From: Cryptomeria japonica
Taxonomy: Eukaryota > Streptophyta > Pinopsida > Cupressales > Cupressaceae
Length of the DNA stretch: 64,000 bases
Assembly: GCF_030272615.1 (NCBI RefSeq)
Contig: NC_081405.1
Location: 473,112,008 to 473,176,007 of the forward strand
Direction of reading: 5' to 3'
A program made the translations under genes and the position numbers. The notes beneath the pieces are model-generated. The model saw nothing but the letters and a program-made list of their open reading frames with translations. It was not told the origin of the DNA and ran no database searches. Positions 22,746-36,001 of the stretch are shown piece by piece. Numbering within the stretch: position 1 is the stretch's first letter; the number at the start of each line of letters is the position of its first letter.

Positions 22746-24594
22746 GATCATTTCATTTAATTCATTCAATATTTACCAAATCACTTTTGAACTCTTGTAA
22801 CCAAAATTCCCAAAATGATGACACAACAAAAGATAACCAACACAAAGCTTAAAATCCCATAGAAGACCTTCTAACATGGATGCACATGCCTATTGCTCAT
22901 GAAACCTTCTATTGAATTTTCCCTTGCTCTATATGTGCAAAGGAACATGTTTTCACAATGTTTGCATCTCTATTTTGCATCATCAATATTTGCCCTTATC
23001 ACTGTATTAGGCAACTCCCTTACACATTAATCATGAAGTCCATTCTTCATTTAGAAGATTGGCAAATTTTGAAAATGTTTATGTACTTTCTTTCCAATGT
23101 TTGCATATTCGATTCAATTTACTCCCTGGTTGGCAAGATAATTTGCTGTTCTATTTTGTTCTCTATAGCAATGCTTCCCTTAACATTATTAAATTTTATT
23201 TGTCAAGACAAAATTTCTTGTAAAACTATCTGAGTTTCCAATTTGGGCAATATGCTTTATTCACTGCATTAACTACTATTTGTGAGTGCCCTTTATGCTC
23301 AATATGTCTACTTGCCATATATGCCATGAAAACACTAGCAAGGAGGACATCCCAATACATTTTATTGCTAGTCTTGTGGACTAAGTGTTTTGAACCTTTG
23401 AGCATTAAAATCACCTTTAGAATCCCTTGACACATACAGTACACCCGCCATCCCTAGGTTCCCTTTTGAAGCCCTATTAAAGTTTAGTTTAATTCCGTTC
23501 CTTGGAGGCTGCCAGTTTGCATTTCTTCTAGAACTTGATTATACTCTTATCTTTTGAATGCTTTATGTATTTTGTAGATATTATTGAGGAAGCTAGAGTA
23601 GAAATAAGAAGGCTCCACTTAGATGTAAATATGCATAGACAATTTCTTGGAATTGCTAGATCAGTATTTTGCAAGGTTGCATCGAGATGGGGGTACTTGG
23701 AGATTCCAATTTTTTATAAAAAAACTTAATAATTTATAGAAAATCTGAAAATAGGTGTATATTTGTAAAACTAATTATGAATATAGACAGTGTATAAGGA
23801 AATTGAAGGCAAAAGCCCAAACCAACAAGTTGAATATTTCAACACTGCAAATCATTTTGCTATTATATTTGATTATATATATGATAATCTGAATATAGAT
23901 TATATATATAAGAATATGAATATAGATATACTCACAAGAATGAAGAAAGAAAATGACAAAATGTATATTATAGGAAAATTCTCGATCTCAAGGATCTAAT
24001 AGAATTCATCTCCATTGTGCATACCACAAAGTCTACATAAAGGAATTAAAAGAACAACAAGAATATAGAAAACATGAATGTCTTTTGAGTTTTGCATCGA
24101 ATTGCAAATAATTGAATGGCAAATACTTGTCGTCTTATTAGCTCACGTTGACTCTTGCCTTGCGTCGGCTTATGTTTTCTCTTTTGTGGTGTGTTTATTT
24201 TTGAGCTTTCCGGTGCATTTAACTTTTAATTTTTAGGGGTTTTTGTTTCATTTGTGTAGGAATCAGTGCCTTTTGCATGGGAGACAGCGAGAGTCTTTTG
24301 GAGACCGCAGTTGAAAGTCTCCTGCAATTGGAGACATTTGAGGCAAGGTCTTCGGTATTGGGATGCATCTTAGAGACTTCTTGGTCTCCAAGACGCGTCC
24401 CAGGGGATCGGAGACGGGTCTCCGTGCAACTATGGCATTTTGTCAAATAGATGGACCATATTCCTATGAATGTAGAAATTCTCTTCAGACTAAATTTAGA
24501 TGCAGCAAACCTTTGTAGTTTAGAAAAACTTGACATTTTTGTTTATTCATTTTTTTTCAAAGGAGGGTTCAACCTAAAAGAAATATGAAGAACA
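22746..24594. other. AT-rich DNA, no gene recognised
   Basis: Only short ORFs without recognisable motifs. 24275-24425 stands out as less AT-rich, with repeated ggagac/gtctcc motifs in both orientations that could fold back on themselves. It could belong to an unidentified repeat. Confidence 0.4.
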
Positions 24595-26740
24595 CTGCTA
24601 TTTTTTCAAGGAAAGGGTCATTATGCAAATAAATGTCCTTCTAAGGCTTCCGGACAAATCAAAGCTTTGTTTGACAATGATGGAATTGATGCAAAATGGG
24701 AAATGATTGAGATAGAGGAACAACTATCCTTTTCTTTGAAGAATAATGAAGATATGTATAGGTTTGTTGAAATTGTGGAAGAAGCATCTAAAGAAATTCC
24801 TCAATATGATTTAGTTGATAAGAAAGATAGTGAACACTTAAAAATAGAAACTGATGCTATAAAGTGTATATTCATGATATCATTAATCAATTCAGAAAAA
24901 AGAGGATTAAGAATTAGAAATGGAGAAAGATTCTAATCAATATCATGAAGATTATAATAAAAAACATAAAATAACTTTTGCTATGATTTAGAAGAATGTT
25001 TTGATTATCAAACAAAAAACACTAAATCAACTTTAGAATATATTTCTAGCTCTTTTACTTTAAAATTAGATAGATCTAATGAAAAAATTGAGCAGTGGAA
25101 AGTTTTATCTCCATATCCAAAGAATGTAAATATAAGTAGTTCTAATAAGAAATCCATTTTACCGTCTAAATGTAAATTATCCTTTAAGGTTGAGCAACAT
25201 AATGTTTGTAAAATGATGCAAGTAGAAACATCTATTATCATTTTTATTAAATTAACTGAAAAAAAATATAATGGATTCAATATATGCAATGCATTTGTGG
25301 ATATTGGAGTAACAATTAATTTTGTTGCACTTTATGTATTTTCTGATTGTGTCTACCATCTGGTACCTTAATGGTTGCTATGAATGGTAGCATAAATATA
25401 CATTATTTTATAACACATGTTTTGGTCATTTTTTGGCAGTGAAGTTGTGTCAATAGACTTTGTATATATAGATGTTGTCTCAATAGACTTTGTATATATA
25501 TATATATATGATATGATATTGGTTTAAATATTAATTTGCCTCTGTGGTTGAGCAACACGGTACTCATAAAATTATGCAAGTAAAAACATCAATTAACATT
25601 CCTATAAAAATAATTCAAACTATAGTAGATGACGTGAAGAAATCCTACCTTTGTGGGTAGTGGAACAGTTAAGTTAATTTTGCTGTACCTAATGTATTTT
25701 CTGTATTGGTCTACAATCTTGTACCTTGTTAGTAGTTACCATTAATGGAAACATAAATTTATATTATTTTGTAACACATATTCCAATCACTTTTGGCAAT
25801 GAAGTTGTTTCAGTCGACTTTGTATAGATAGATAATTCAAGAACACTGCTATTGGTTGAAGTGGTCCTTTTACAGATTTTATTGGACCTTGTAATATTGG
25901 TGAAAATTGTATAGTAGCAAATGTCCAAGGGTATAGAATAACAATTTGAAGGTTGCAGTTAGCAATCCAAAGACAAAAATTAAAAATATTTGCAATCAAA
26001 AGTAACGGCTAAAACTATGAGTGACTTTAAAAAACTTGCAATTTAAAACTCTTCATTAGTTAGAAGAAATTTCTCCTCTAAAGCAGAAAATCAACTCTCT
26101 GTGTTGGACATCCACTTGAACACTGGTGTAAAGATTCTCCAGAAGCAGATATTCCCACTTTACATAATAGATCAAGAGAATGAGAAAAAATTCTTAAATA
26201 AACAGGATGATGATGAAGTCAGGTAACAAACATAGGAACTTCTAGAAAAATGATTAATTCAAAGATTTTCTTAACAATGGTTATGCTTCATCAGTTCATT
26301 GTATGAAATCTTTCAAAAATAAAAGGAGAAAAAAGCATGAATGGTCATCAATTACATCCTATTTACTGTTATAATAATTGATAGAAAATAGTCATTAATA
26401 GAAATAGAATGGTTGACTCAGAGAATTGACTTAGGCAAAATATTATTAAACTTTGACTGGAAGTCTGGTTCCCATCAAATTTAAATAGCTTAGAACAATA
26501 TTCATTATATTTAACTTTTTCTATGCCTAGTTTGTTTGAATGGTTAGTAATGCCCTTCGGTTTAGATAATAAACTAACACAATTTCAGCAGCACAGGGGT
26601 AGAATCTTTGCACTAGTATATTTATTGCTTGCTAATTATATTGATGATTTTTTAGTTTTCTTTGACACTATTGAGAAACTTAGTAACTATTTACTTGTTT
26701 TTGCTAAAGTCAACTTGTTGAAAAGAGAGTAATATTTTCA
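24595..26740 (+). pseudogene. Decayed caulimovirid-like (or Ty3-like) Gag-PR-RT remnant
   Basis: Three blocks lie in the usual order. (1) Half a zinc knuckle, GHYANKCPSK, at about 24616-24645; the two upstream Cys are missing. The GHYANxCP form is common in coat proteins of Caulimoviridae. An acidic region follows to 24936. (2) A retropepsin-like stretch, AFVDIGVTINFV (about 25290-25325), with a second decayed copy near 25640-25680. (3) Reverse transcriptase: a damaged SGF/SGxHQI-type block near 26455-26485, FEWLVMPFGL (about 26534-26563) and YIDDFLVF (about 26639-26662). The EWLVMPFGL form favours an endogenous pararetrovirus over most Ty3 elements, but the block is short. Multiple stops and frameshifts leave no intact domain; integrase was not seen. 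Confidence 0.55.
25185..25850 (+). repeat. Direct duplication of ~300 bp covering the protease region
   Basis: 25185-25485 and about 25550-25850 align along their length: 'ggttgagcaaca..aaaat.atgcaagta.aaacatc' at the start and 'ggcaatgaagttgt.tca' with 'actttgtata' at the end. They differ by many substitutions and small gaps, so the duplication is old. An AT microsatellite (about 25490-25508) lies between the copies. Confidence 0.75.
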
Positions 26741-28053
26741 CCTTTCGAATACAAGTATGTTCAGCATGTCATATGTTGGATGTTAATTTTAAAGCCATAT
26801 GTAAATGCATACATTTAATATTTAACTAAAGGATGAACTTATGTGTTGAAACTATTGCTGTCATTTTATTATCGATCATTGACACATTCTGATGATCTTA
26901 AATGTAATGTCTATAGGTTCTTGATAACCTTCCACATGATGTTGTCTATTGTGAAAATCAAAGTTCTAGCTGGATGGAGGTTTTAGTTGAGAGGAAAAAG
27001 CATGAGTATGTTATCATTTTTAACGGTAACTTACTGATTTTGTCATCATTTTCATCTAAAGTATGCAATATGTTATTTGATAATATGTTCAAAGTTTCAA
27101 TTTGGAAACTCAAAGGAAGTTGTCATATAAAACTCAAAATATGTTTTGAAGGAGTTTTGGTTTCTTTATGAGAGTAACCTAAAGCCCAAATGACCAAAAG
27201 AAAATTGAATGATTTGCTTTGGTGTTTTTGATTTGGTTGTAGTACAATGATAATAAAAACTAAACATACATAGATGGTTTCATTTCTTTTCTTGCATGAC
27301 AATTTCAAAGAAAAACACCCCTTCTATGCTACAAATCAGACCCCTCAAAACCCCATCTTAGAGCTTTCTTTTTCACATTTATTCCTCTTCACTGAGTTGA
27401 TTGTTTACAACATGGAGTGATGTATGGTGCATGTGGCTTTTGGATTTCTTATTGTGCATTAGCATCCTTTGTTTGGTCACAGTGTCAATGTTGCCTCAGA
27501 GTCATCATACAATGTCTATTGTTATGTTTAATAATATTGGTTATCCGACAATGTATTAATTGTTCGTGTTGAGTTGTTTGTCACTCTTGGGTAGCTATAA
27601 ACTTATAAGCATCTGTTGGTTGATGTTTGTGTTCCTCTTGACAATCGTTGGGTCCTCTAACCATATTGTGTATCTCAAGGAAGGTAGTATGATGTAGTCA
27701 AATCAATTGTAATCCTTGGTTGACCATCCCTGGTCTTTTCTTTGTAATAATTTTATGTATGAATAAAGATATATTGCATTCTTGTATTTGGTATGCGTTG
27801 CCATCTTTATTGTTGCTTCATGTATTTAATTTATCAGATATAGTAGTAAACATTAATCTTCACCAACTACAAATACTATGTGCATATTTCTTAGCACACT
27901 GCCAAGCTATTATTATCTCTTTGTTTTAATAAGTGAACACGCTTAAAGGCTTGCCTTGATTTTTGAAATCTTGGCCTTTGTTGTCTCATTTTTGATCTAT
28001 TCTACTCTATAGGTCTACAATTTGCCATTGTTGGCCCATTGTTGATAATTGAT
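26741..28053. other. AT-rich DNA, no gene recognised
   Basis: Short ORFs (for example 26974-27168 and 27720-27926) have no motif I recognise. It may contain further remains of the element to the left. Confidence 0.4.
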
Positions 28054-28232
28054 TGTAATGTCCCTCTTGTGGCCTTTCTGAGATTCCCCTAGGAACCCCG
28101 ACTTGTTGGGAGAGCATCATCCTTATTGGTTTGGAGTTTGATTATTGGCATTAAGTTTTGGATTTTTTGTTGAGTCCATTGATGCTTTCGAGGAGCAATT
28201 TCTACTTTTAAAGCCTCAGTCTCAACCCCACT
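28054..28232 (+). mobile_element. Truncated LTR, TGTAATGTCCC family
   Basis: It starts TGTAATGTCCCTC and resembles the first 150 bases of the LTR at 50079 ('cagtttggagtttgagtattggcatt' there, the same with few changes here). It is cut where copia A Gag sequence begins at about 28233. Confidence 0.65.
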
Positions 28233-28235
28233 AGC

Positions 28236-30268
28236 AAGGAAAAGCAGAGAAGTAAGTTATAGTCATGAATCTAGATCCAACAGAGAGGTAGATGATGATG
28301 ATAGCCTTATGGAATTGGAAGCATTGTTGGCCAAGCGGTTACCTAGAGGTACCGGTAAGTATAGAGGTAAATTACCACTGAAATGTTTTGCATGTAACCG
28401 GATAGGACATATTGTTGCTAACTGTTCTAATGGAGATAACGAGGAAAAACGAGAGAAATATAGGAAGTTTAAAGGTAAAGCAAAAATAAATTGTCTCATT
28501 GCAGTGGATGAAGGTATTACAGATAAAGAATCCGAGGAAGATACAAATGGGGACATTGTCTTTGTTGCTATCAAAGAAGACATATCAGATTAGAAGGCAT
28601 TGGTCTCTCACTTGGATAATTCAGATGACTGGATTATTGACAGTGGTTGTTCACACCACATGACTGGTGATCGGAGCAAGTTCCTAACATTGAATGAATT
28701 TGATGGAGGTGTTGTCAGATTTGGGAACAACTCTCCCTGCATGGTGGAAGGCAAAGGATCTATTTCCTTGAATGGTAAGAGTAGTGCAGATGATGTCTAC
28801 TGGGTTGAAGGTCTGAAACACAATCTTTCGAGTGTTGCTCAACTCAATGACAAAGGTTACCTGTTAGAATTCAAGAATGGAGTATGCAAGATCTTTGGAA
28901 GCAAAGGTGAATTGATTGCAACCGGCAAACAAACCAAAGGTAACCTATTTCACTTAAACTCTAAAGTCAATAGCTGTTTGATTGCAAAAGTAGAAGATAG
29001 TTCGCTTTGGCATCAAAGGTTTTGTCATATGATTTTTGATAACATTGTAAGAGTCAGCAAGTCAAAATCAGTAAGAGGATTGCCACAGTTGGACAAACCG
29101 GTGAATGCTCTGTGCAAGGAATGTCAGTTAGGGAAAATGACAACCTCAACCTTCAAGAGCAAATCCTTCTCAGTTGAACATTTGCTAGATTTGGTTCATA
29201 CTGACCTATGTGGACCAAGGAGGACTAGGAGTATTCAAGGTGATCGGTACTTCATGATATTTACTGATGACTGCTCAAGAATGATGTGGGTCACATTCTT
29301 GAAAGACAAGACAAAAGCATTCAACAAATTTAAGGCATTCAGAGCCTTGGTTGAAAATGAAAGTGGAAGGAAGCTGAAATGTTTAAGGACTGATCAAGGT
29401 GGTGAATTTACTTAAGAGGAATTCACTAGATACTGTGAAAACAATGGGATCAAGAGGCAACCATCTGCACCAAGGAGACCACAACAGAACGGTATTGCAG
29501 AAAGAAACAACCGGTCAGTGGTTGAAGCTTCTAGCACTATGTTAATTCAAGGAGGTGTAGCTAAGACATTTTGGAGAGAAGCTATCAGCATAGCTGTTTA
29601 TACAATGAACTGGATACTGGTCAAAAGAGGTAAAGACAAAACACCCTATGAATACTGGTATGGTAGATCACCGAATGTCAGTTACTTCAAAGTTTTTGGT
29701 AGCAGATGTTTTATTAAAAGAAGTGAGTATATTGGAAAGTTTGATGCCAAAAGTGATGAAGGCATATTTCTTGGTTACTCCACCAAGAGCAAAGCATACA
29801 AGTGCTACAACAACCGGACTGAGAAGATCATTGAAAGTGTCAATGTCTGAGTAGATGAATTTCCTGAAAATTTTGAAGAAACCAGCAAGGAAAAGGAAGA
29901 AGAGGAACCAAACACATTGTTTTTGGAACCGGAACTGGTAAAGCCAGAAGTTGGAGAATTGAACATAGAAGCCCCAGTTCAACCGGAACAGGAAAGTCCA
30001 ACAAAAGATGAAGAAAGTGAAGAAGAAGAACCTGAAAACCAAGATCATGTTATTCCAAGGTATGTCAGACTTAATCACAACCCCAATCAGATTATTGGAG
30101 ACAAGGATGCAGGTGTGTTAACTAGAAGAAGGCTAAGAGAAAACTCTTGTATGATCTCCACCATTGAGCCTAGAACAGCAAAAGAAGCCTGTGCAGATGG
30201 AGACTGGATCAAGGCAATGGAAGAAGAACCTGATTAGATAGAGAAGAATAATACTTGGTCATTGGTAC
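28236..30268 (+). pseudogene. Copia A polyprotein, 5' part (Gag knuckle, PR, IN)
   Basis: Zinc knuckle CFACNRIGHIVANC (CX2CX4HX4C) at about 28384. Protease WIIDSGCSHHM at about 28631. GAG-pre-integrase LWHQRFCHM near 29007. Integrase with D in VHTDLCGP (about 29200), D in RTDQGGEF (about 29391) and E in GIAERNN (about 29493), the DDE triad. The integrase C-terminal region has a KVFGSRCF and GIFLGYS pair. One frame throughout, broken at 28591 (TAG), 29413 (TAA), 29848 (TGA) and 30237 (TAG). The RT starts at KAMEEE and is cut by GL-D at 30269, with ggtac duplicated; the frame resumes at 36002. Confidence 0.9.
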
Positions 30269-31010
30269 TGTTGGTATCTGTTTTATCATCTACCAAATGT
30301 TAGAATAAGATACCCGAAGGTATTCTATCCTCTCCTGAAAAATCACTGCTGATTCCAAGGTCTATATGTGTGAACAAGCGACTTTAGTGGGATAGCTACT
30401 TGGGTAGTGTATGCTGAAAATCTCAAGGGGGACTTACGTTTATGAACGTCTTTCAAGCTTCTGGACTTAGATAGATTTATCAATTTTAGGCTCTCTCTTT
30501 TTTTTGGATTTTTCGGGATTTAGATTTTCAAAAAGGGAAAAAGGAGATAGGGTTAAGAAAGGTGATCTAAACCTATGAACTCTGGAGACAGTATTAACTA
30601 GGTGTTCTCGGGAAACCACACTTTGCTTCGCCACACTGAGGACAACTACACAAAGCAGGTGCAATCTTCAACGGGTTGTGCTTATGATCGAAATGTTGGC
30701 ATACATAGGGGATAGGCTCAGACTAACTTTGCATAGTGAAATAGAAATCATCCATTCACCAAAAGTATGAGCAAAGATACACCGTTAATTAATACATATC
30801 AAATCCTTCATTCAATTCTAGCAACATGAAAGCAAATCTAAATTAACTTTTAACTAATGTGTTGAGGAAATTGAAACCATGCTAATCACTCAAACAACAG
30901 TGATTACAAAGCCTTAAGAGAAAGCGCACATGTAATGTATTATTTGAAAAATGACCTTCACAGAACAATATATCAAAAACCTCACACTCTCCAAATGAGA
31001 GGAGGTAGCC

Positions 31011-31100
31011 TTATATAGTTTTTTCAGAAAATAATGAACGACTGAGATCAAATAGTGATCAAGGGCCCAGATTGAAAATTATAAACCCTAATTAGGGTTT
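31011..31100 (-). promoter_or_regulatory. GL-D inverted-telobox palindrome plus TATA
   Basis: AAACCCTAATTAGGGTTT at 31083-31100. The TATA-like AACTATATAA on the minus strand is at 31011-31020, about 63 bases downstream of the palindrome. Confidence 0.75.
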
Positions 31101-32925
31101 CTCAAAACTCTATCAGTTAGAACAAACAAAAGAGTGACATGTGGCATAGCTTCTATTGTCACTGAGGTGTGTCCAGTTTCCCTTTTTGCAAATTCAATGT
31201 ATTTGGACACGATGAGCCAAACCTCTTCCATAGTGACACTTGGCAGGTTACTAATCTGGAAGTCGACGACGTCCACATCATTAGTACATGTGGCGAGGAT
31301 GCATTCCCACTCAACTGCCTGTGCAAGAAAGTTTTCTTCAATGAGGAGAAAACTTGCGATCCTTGAAAAATCGCCCTTATCAATTGTCCACCACTTGGAG
31401 TATTCGACCATTGATCTAATAAGGTCTGCCAAATCTGACCTTTCCCTGTCTGGCCAATCAGTCAAGGCCAGTGGCTCATTTCTTATCTTCTCGAAGCTCG
31501 GCTGCTAAAGCTCAAGACTGTCTTCTATTTGATCAGCAACCCTAAATACTTCTGTTGCTCTCACCATACTTAGGGGAATCCTTGACCAAAATCTTCTTTT
31601 GATTTCAAAACTATCGGCTGCATTAGCCCAATAGTTTTCCAAATCAGTTCTGTGTTCAAATGCCATTCCTTCTACCTTTTTCATCTTATGGAATGGATCA
31701 AAGTTCCCTCTTGCCTTGTATTGGTAGAAGGGGTACCAAGCCAACTCTTTCTTTGCAGTGGCAACAACTTGTGATGACAGGCATGTTTCTAATCCATTTC
31801 CAATAGTGAGAGAGGATAGTCCTGCCTTCTTTTGCTTCTCTCTTTGAACTGTCATATAGCTTTCTAGTTGCCTCACAACTTCCAGCAGTACAACTCGGTT
31901 GGTGGGGTAGATTGTGAGCTTATAGGGAGATCCGGAAAATCCCTGAATTCTGATTTAGGTGAATCTTGGGTATTGAATATACCAATACCCGAATGTGCTT
32001 ATGAAGTCCATAGACTCTTGAGAGAGTCTCTGATGTAATTCACCTTGCAGCGTTCATGTGATATACATAAAAAATGTATCATTTACCCTCTTGAAATGTG
32101 ACTTTTCTTGCATGTGTAGCTGGGGGTAACAATCGTAGACAGGAAATTGATCCTCCTTGCTTCCTACCTCCCCTCAATAGGTGAGGTCTCTGTATCTATA
32201 GGTTCTAGCAAGGGAATAGAACAAGTATGAGCTCATGTAAAAGATCCTATTTGCCTCCAAATTTCTCAGCTGGGTGTCCAAGTTATTGCTTATCATTTGA
32301 GCCCAATCAATCATCTTGACTTCATTCATTATCTCGTTTATGAAGTAATACATCCAAGGCTCAAATGGAGCGCCTTGGGGATTACCCATTGTTCTGTTCA
32401 ATAGGACAATCATGTCTCCAATATCCTCTTTAAAATATGCACTCACCAAGCTCTTCCTTGAGAGCTTGGAGGCACCTTTTCTTGGTTTGTCCAACCATGA
32501 ATGATTGATGGTGGCGTCGTACTCCTCCATATGGTCTTGATACATTTGATCAGCCTCATCTTTGGTCACGTATACAACATTATGATATTCTGGAATTCTA
32601 AAAGCTTCCCTTTGGCCACATCATTGATATTGGCCAACACTCTCCCATCTGGTGCCACAACATCTCCACTGATAGGGTTATAGTGCCTAGCGCACTCAAC
32701 TACCAACTCCGTGCACTGCATGGTGGGGAGAAAGCCAACAGCATGCACGATACCACTCTTCATCATCTTACGTGCGGTCACGGTAGGCACAAGGTTATGC
32801 ATGCCGAACATCCGCTTCTTAAACTCCCTCAGATTGATATGCCTGAGGTTGGTATCACTGACACTCTTCCATTTCGAGTTCATCCTTGATTCAGGAGGAG
32901 CGTCCTTGTCTACTTGGAACTTCAT
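31088..32925 (-). pseudogene. Decayed GL ORF of GL-D, shorter form
   Basis: It starts at the ATG at 32925, 13 bases after the acceptor-like ATTCGCAG. About 610 codons in total. Blocks shared with GL-B: SDTNL, GIVHAVGFLPTMQCTELVVECARHY, WAQMISNNLD followed by FYMSSYLFY, and a C-terminal IVSKYIEFAKRE matching IVSRFIAYAKKE of GL-B. The charged middle region (repeats, basic stretch, acidic part) of GL-B and GL-C is missing, so this is a short form or an internal deletion. Breaks: a frameshift at about 32570, stops and a frameshift between 32174 and 31876, and a TAG at 31505. The 3' end overlaps the telobox palindrome, so coding and promoter sequence abut. Confidence 0.8.
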
Positions 32926-33540
32926 CGTGCCTGAAATCTGCGAATAAACATGAAGCTTAAGTTAGAAATCAGAACTTAGATTAAATATTTAGGATCTTGA
33001 TGACTAAGTGGTTGGTATTTTCACTCTATTCTTGACACTTAGTCACAAAATGGATTTTTCACATGTAAACTCCACACTTTTGGGATATTTATGATTTCAA
33101 TCCAAAAACCAGGTCTTATAACCTTGAAAACCCTCATCCAATTCAGTCCAACATGATCTTTCTTATTGAAAATTTGGATAACTATAAAAATCACCTTCAA
33201 CGAACTTGGAAAAATCAGAAAATTTAATAAATCTGCCTTCAAAACCAACTTCACCTTCGATGGAGAGAGAAGAAAAAGACAAGAAAATAGAAGGATCTTT
33301 AGAAAAACTCAGAAAATTCGAATGCTCTGCCTCCTATTAGCTGGTTATACTCCAGAATCTGTCAGCGTTTATGAAGAACAAGGTTGGAAAAGATGAATAA
33401 TGCCTTCAAAACCTCCAAAAATATGCTCAACCTGTGAAAATCTTCTTTGAAATTCCTTCAACCTGCAAGATTAATTCTTATTTTTGCTCTCAATACTTTA
33501 GAAAACTCGAACTTGTGTGCAGAATTGAAAGGAGAAATGT

Positions 33541-33555
33541 CTTATTTATATAAGA
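33541..33555 (-). promoter_or_regulatory. TATA box upstream of the GL-D ORF
   Basis: CTTATATAAATAAG on the minus strand, about 620 bases upstream of the ORF start. A predicted intron lies between (acceptor ending near 32948; donor possibly CACAG|GTTGAGC near 33437). Confidence 0.45.
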
Positions 33556-33929
33556 GTTGGTTTTCACAATTAGAAACACGCAAATATCTTTCCAATTCAT
33601 GTTTCTAAATCAGTTTCAGTCTTGAATATCCATGGAGACAGTTTCTAATTTTATTTGAGTTGCACAATCATCTTCATCTAGTTCGAACTTTCAAGTGCAA
33701 GTTTCTAATTTGAGAATCAGTCCTAAATTCGAACTTGATTTCCAAATATCTTCTTTTTAGAGCTTTCTAATTTAGTTTAAAGTTCGAATCTCTTCTCAAT
33801 CTGCAATATCTCTTCTCCAAAAAAAACTTTCCAATTTAATTCAAAGTTCGAATTTCCTTGGATCATATGCTGACATCACCCTGAATCTTACCTCATTTTT
33901 CAAACTTGTGTTGACTAGTTTGACTCCTT

Positions 33930-35365
33930 AATCATATGGCGGACTTATTTGAGTTTAGGTGCCAAGCAATATGTTATAGGGCGGACTTTATTGAAACTTT
34001 TGCATGCACATCACCCATAGGGCGGACTTTGAAAGCCTTGTGTCACAAGATGGGGCGGACTTTATTGTGTACTTGACACAAGTCTTGGCACCGACACTTG
34101 TCCAAAATGTTACAATCTTGCCTCCAAATTCATCATTTTACCTTCAAATTTTCTTGTGTTGCACTTACCAATAATCACTTTTAGCTCTTGTCTGGGTCTT
34201 GTTTAGTGATTCTATTACTTTTCAATCTCATTTTGCCATCTTAAGGCCTAACCAACAGGGCGGAGTTTAGAGAGCTTGTGACACAATCATCTTCAACTTA
34301 AGGGCGGAGTTCTTCTTACACTTGTAACTTGCCTTGACACCACAAGGCGGACTTCATGAAACATGTGCACCTTGCATGTTAACTAGATCTCCCTCAAGGC
34401 AGACTTTTGAGGGGTTGGATTTGTGCACTCAAAACCTTGCAATCAATACAAGGGCAGACTTTAAGGCATAGGCGGAACAAACTTGGAACAATCCTCAAGA
34501 AGGCGGACTTTAAACCACTCCTTAAATTGCATATGTTCATCCTAAAACGGACTTTGTAGGCTTCATTACACAAGGCAAGGAACTATTTTATTCATCCTAA
34601 GGCGGACTTTCAATAGGTCAAGGCAAAACACTTGGAAACTTTTCTTCACTTTACAAGGCGAACTTTGGGAGATAAGTACTTTGGGCGGACTTTTCTTCCT
34701 TCAACTTTGACAAGGCGGACTTCTTTGGACTCCCTCTGCATCACTTTGGGCGGACTTTCTCATGCACACCACTTTGCTTGGGCGGACCTTTTCCTTCTTG
34801 AGCACTTTTCACTTACAACCCAGGCAGACTTTTTGCTTCTTCATCTCCAAGGCAATCAAGTCTAAGGCGGACTTTGGAGGGGTTGGATTACAATTTGCCT
34901 TAAGGCGGACTTCTTAGAAAGTTTTCTTATCATTCATAGGGCAGGGTTTATGATCATTATGCACCTTTGCAGGGCGGACTTTTTCCAACTTAGGAACCAT
35001 TGATATACATCTTTCAAGGCGGACTTTGGAGTTATGCACCTTGGGCGGACTTTCTACCTTATGCTTCAAGGTGGACTTTGGAGAGATCAAGAAGGCGGAC
35101 TTTTGGAAGCTCAAGATCATCACCAAGGCGGACTTTGGTGAGTCTTCCTTTAGGGCGTACCTTTGGAGTGTTGAAGGGCAGACTTCTTGATGGCCATGAC
35201 CATGCTGACCTTACCTTGAGGCTGGACTTTTTGGAGAGTTCAATTTCAGGGCGGACTTTGGAGGAACCATGTGCTTTGGAAGACATCATAGGGCAGACTT
35301 TTCTCTCCTCCATGGCAGACTTTTCATGTTCATGCCACTTTGAGGGCGGACTTTGGATCTTTCCT
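33930..35365. repeat. ggcggactt direct-repeat array of GL-D
   Basis: About 38 copies of 'gggcggacttt' or one-base variants (ggcagactt, ggcggagtt), nearly all in one direction, spaced 25-60 bp, densest at 34590-35360. Spacers are unrelated. The core becomes 'aaagtccgcc' on the minus strand, the sense strand of the unit, similar in style to the 'aaaatccgcc' core of GL-A's array. Confidence 0.9.
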
Positions 35366-36001
35366 GTCATAACATTCACCATCACACATTGATTAGCCAG
35401 ACTTAGAGAAAAAAACTTGGAAAACTCCAAAATTTGATAACTTCATCAATTTAGCCAGATTGACATGAAATTTGAAATCCAAACTTTGGTAACCTATTTG
35501 AAGCATCATGGCCCCTGAAATGTAGGAACTTAGCTTTTTGGGTCAAATCTTTGATCACGATTGATGCAGGCCGATGGTACCAGTGCAAACCCTAGGTCCC
35601 CACTCCGAAAAAGCAAAAAACAGACATCCCTAAAAAATAGGGAAAACTTTCTAAAAGTAGCCATACCGGGGATTAGGTTAAAAATGCCAAAAATGAAACT
35701 TCCCAAAAAATCGGAAAAAAGCAAAAAAAAGCAAACTTTCTAAAAATAGAACGTTGTTCAAATTCGTTCAAATGAATTGTGTTCTTCGTCCTTTGGCCTT
35801 TCTAGGCACTTTGACGGTGTCTAGACTTTGTTATCACTTGGCTTGCGCAAACCGCCTTTCAATCTTTAGAACTCAAACCGTTCAAAACTTGACAAACTGA
35901 AGCAGAAGGCCACTAGGCACTAACAAAAACCCTAGAAAGTAGGAAAGGAGAGGCTCCCCATCTTCAATGGGGCGATTTGTGAAAAAGGTCACAATAGGTA
36001 C

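Larger units (their letters stand above)
30269..35996 (-). mobile_element. GL-D: gene-bearing LTR-like unit inserted in copia A RT
   Basis: The plus-strand ends are TGTTGGTATC at 30269 and GGTCACAATA at 35996 (last C of CAACA changed to T). The duplication ggtac lies at 30264-30268 and 35997-36001. Removing the unit restores the copia A frame exactly, so both ends are certain. 5728 bp. Minus-strand order: terminal hairpins, ggcggactt array, TATA box, intron-like region, decayed ORF, inverted teloboxes plus TATA box, conserved end. Confidence 0.92.
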
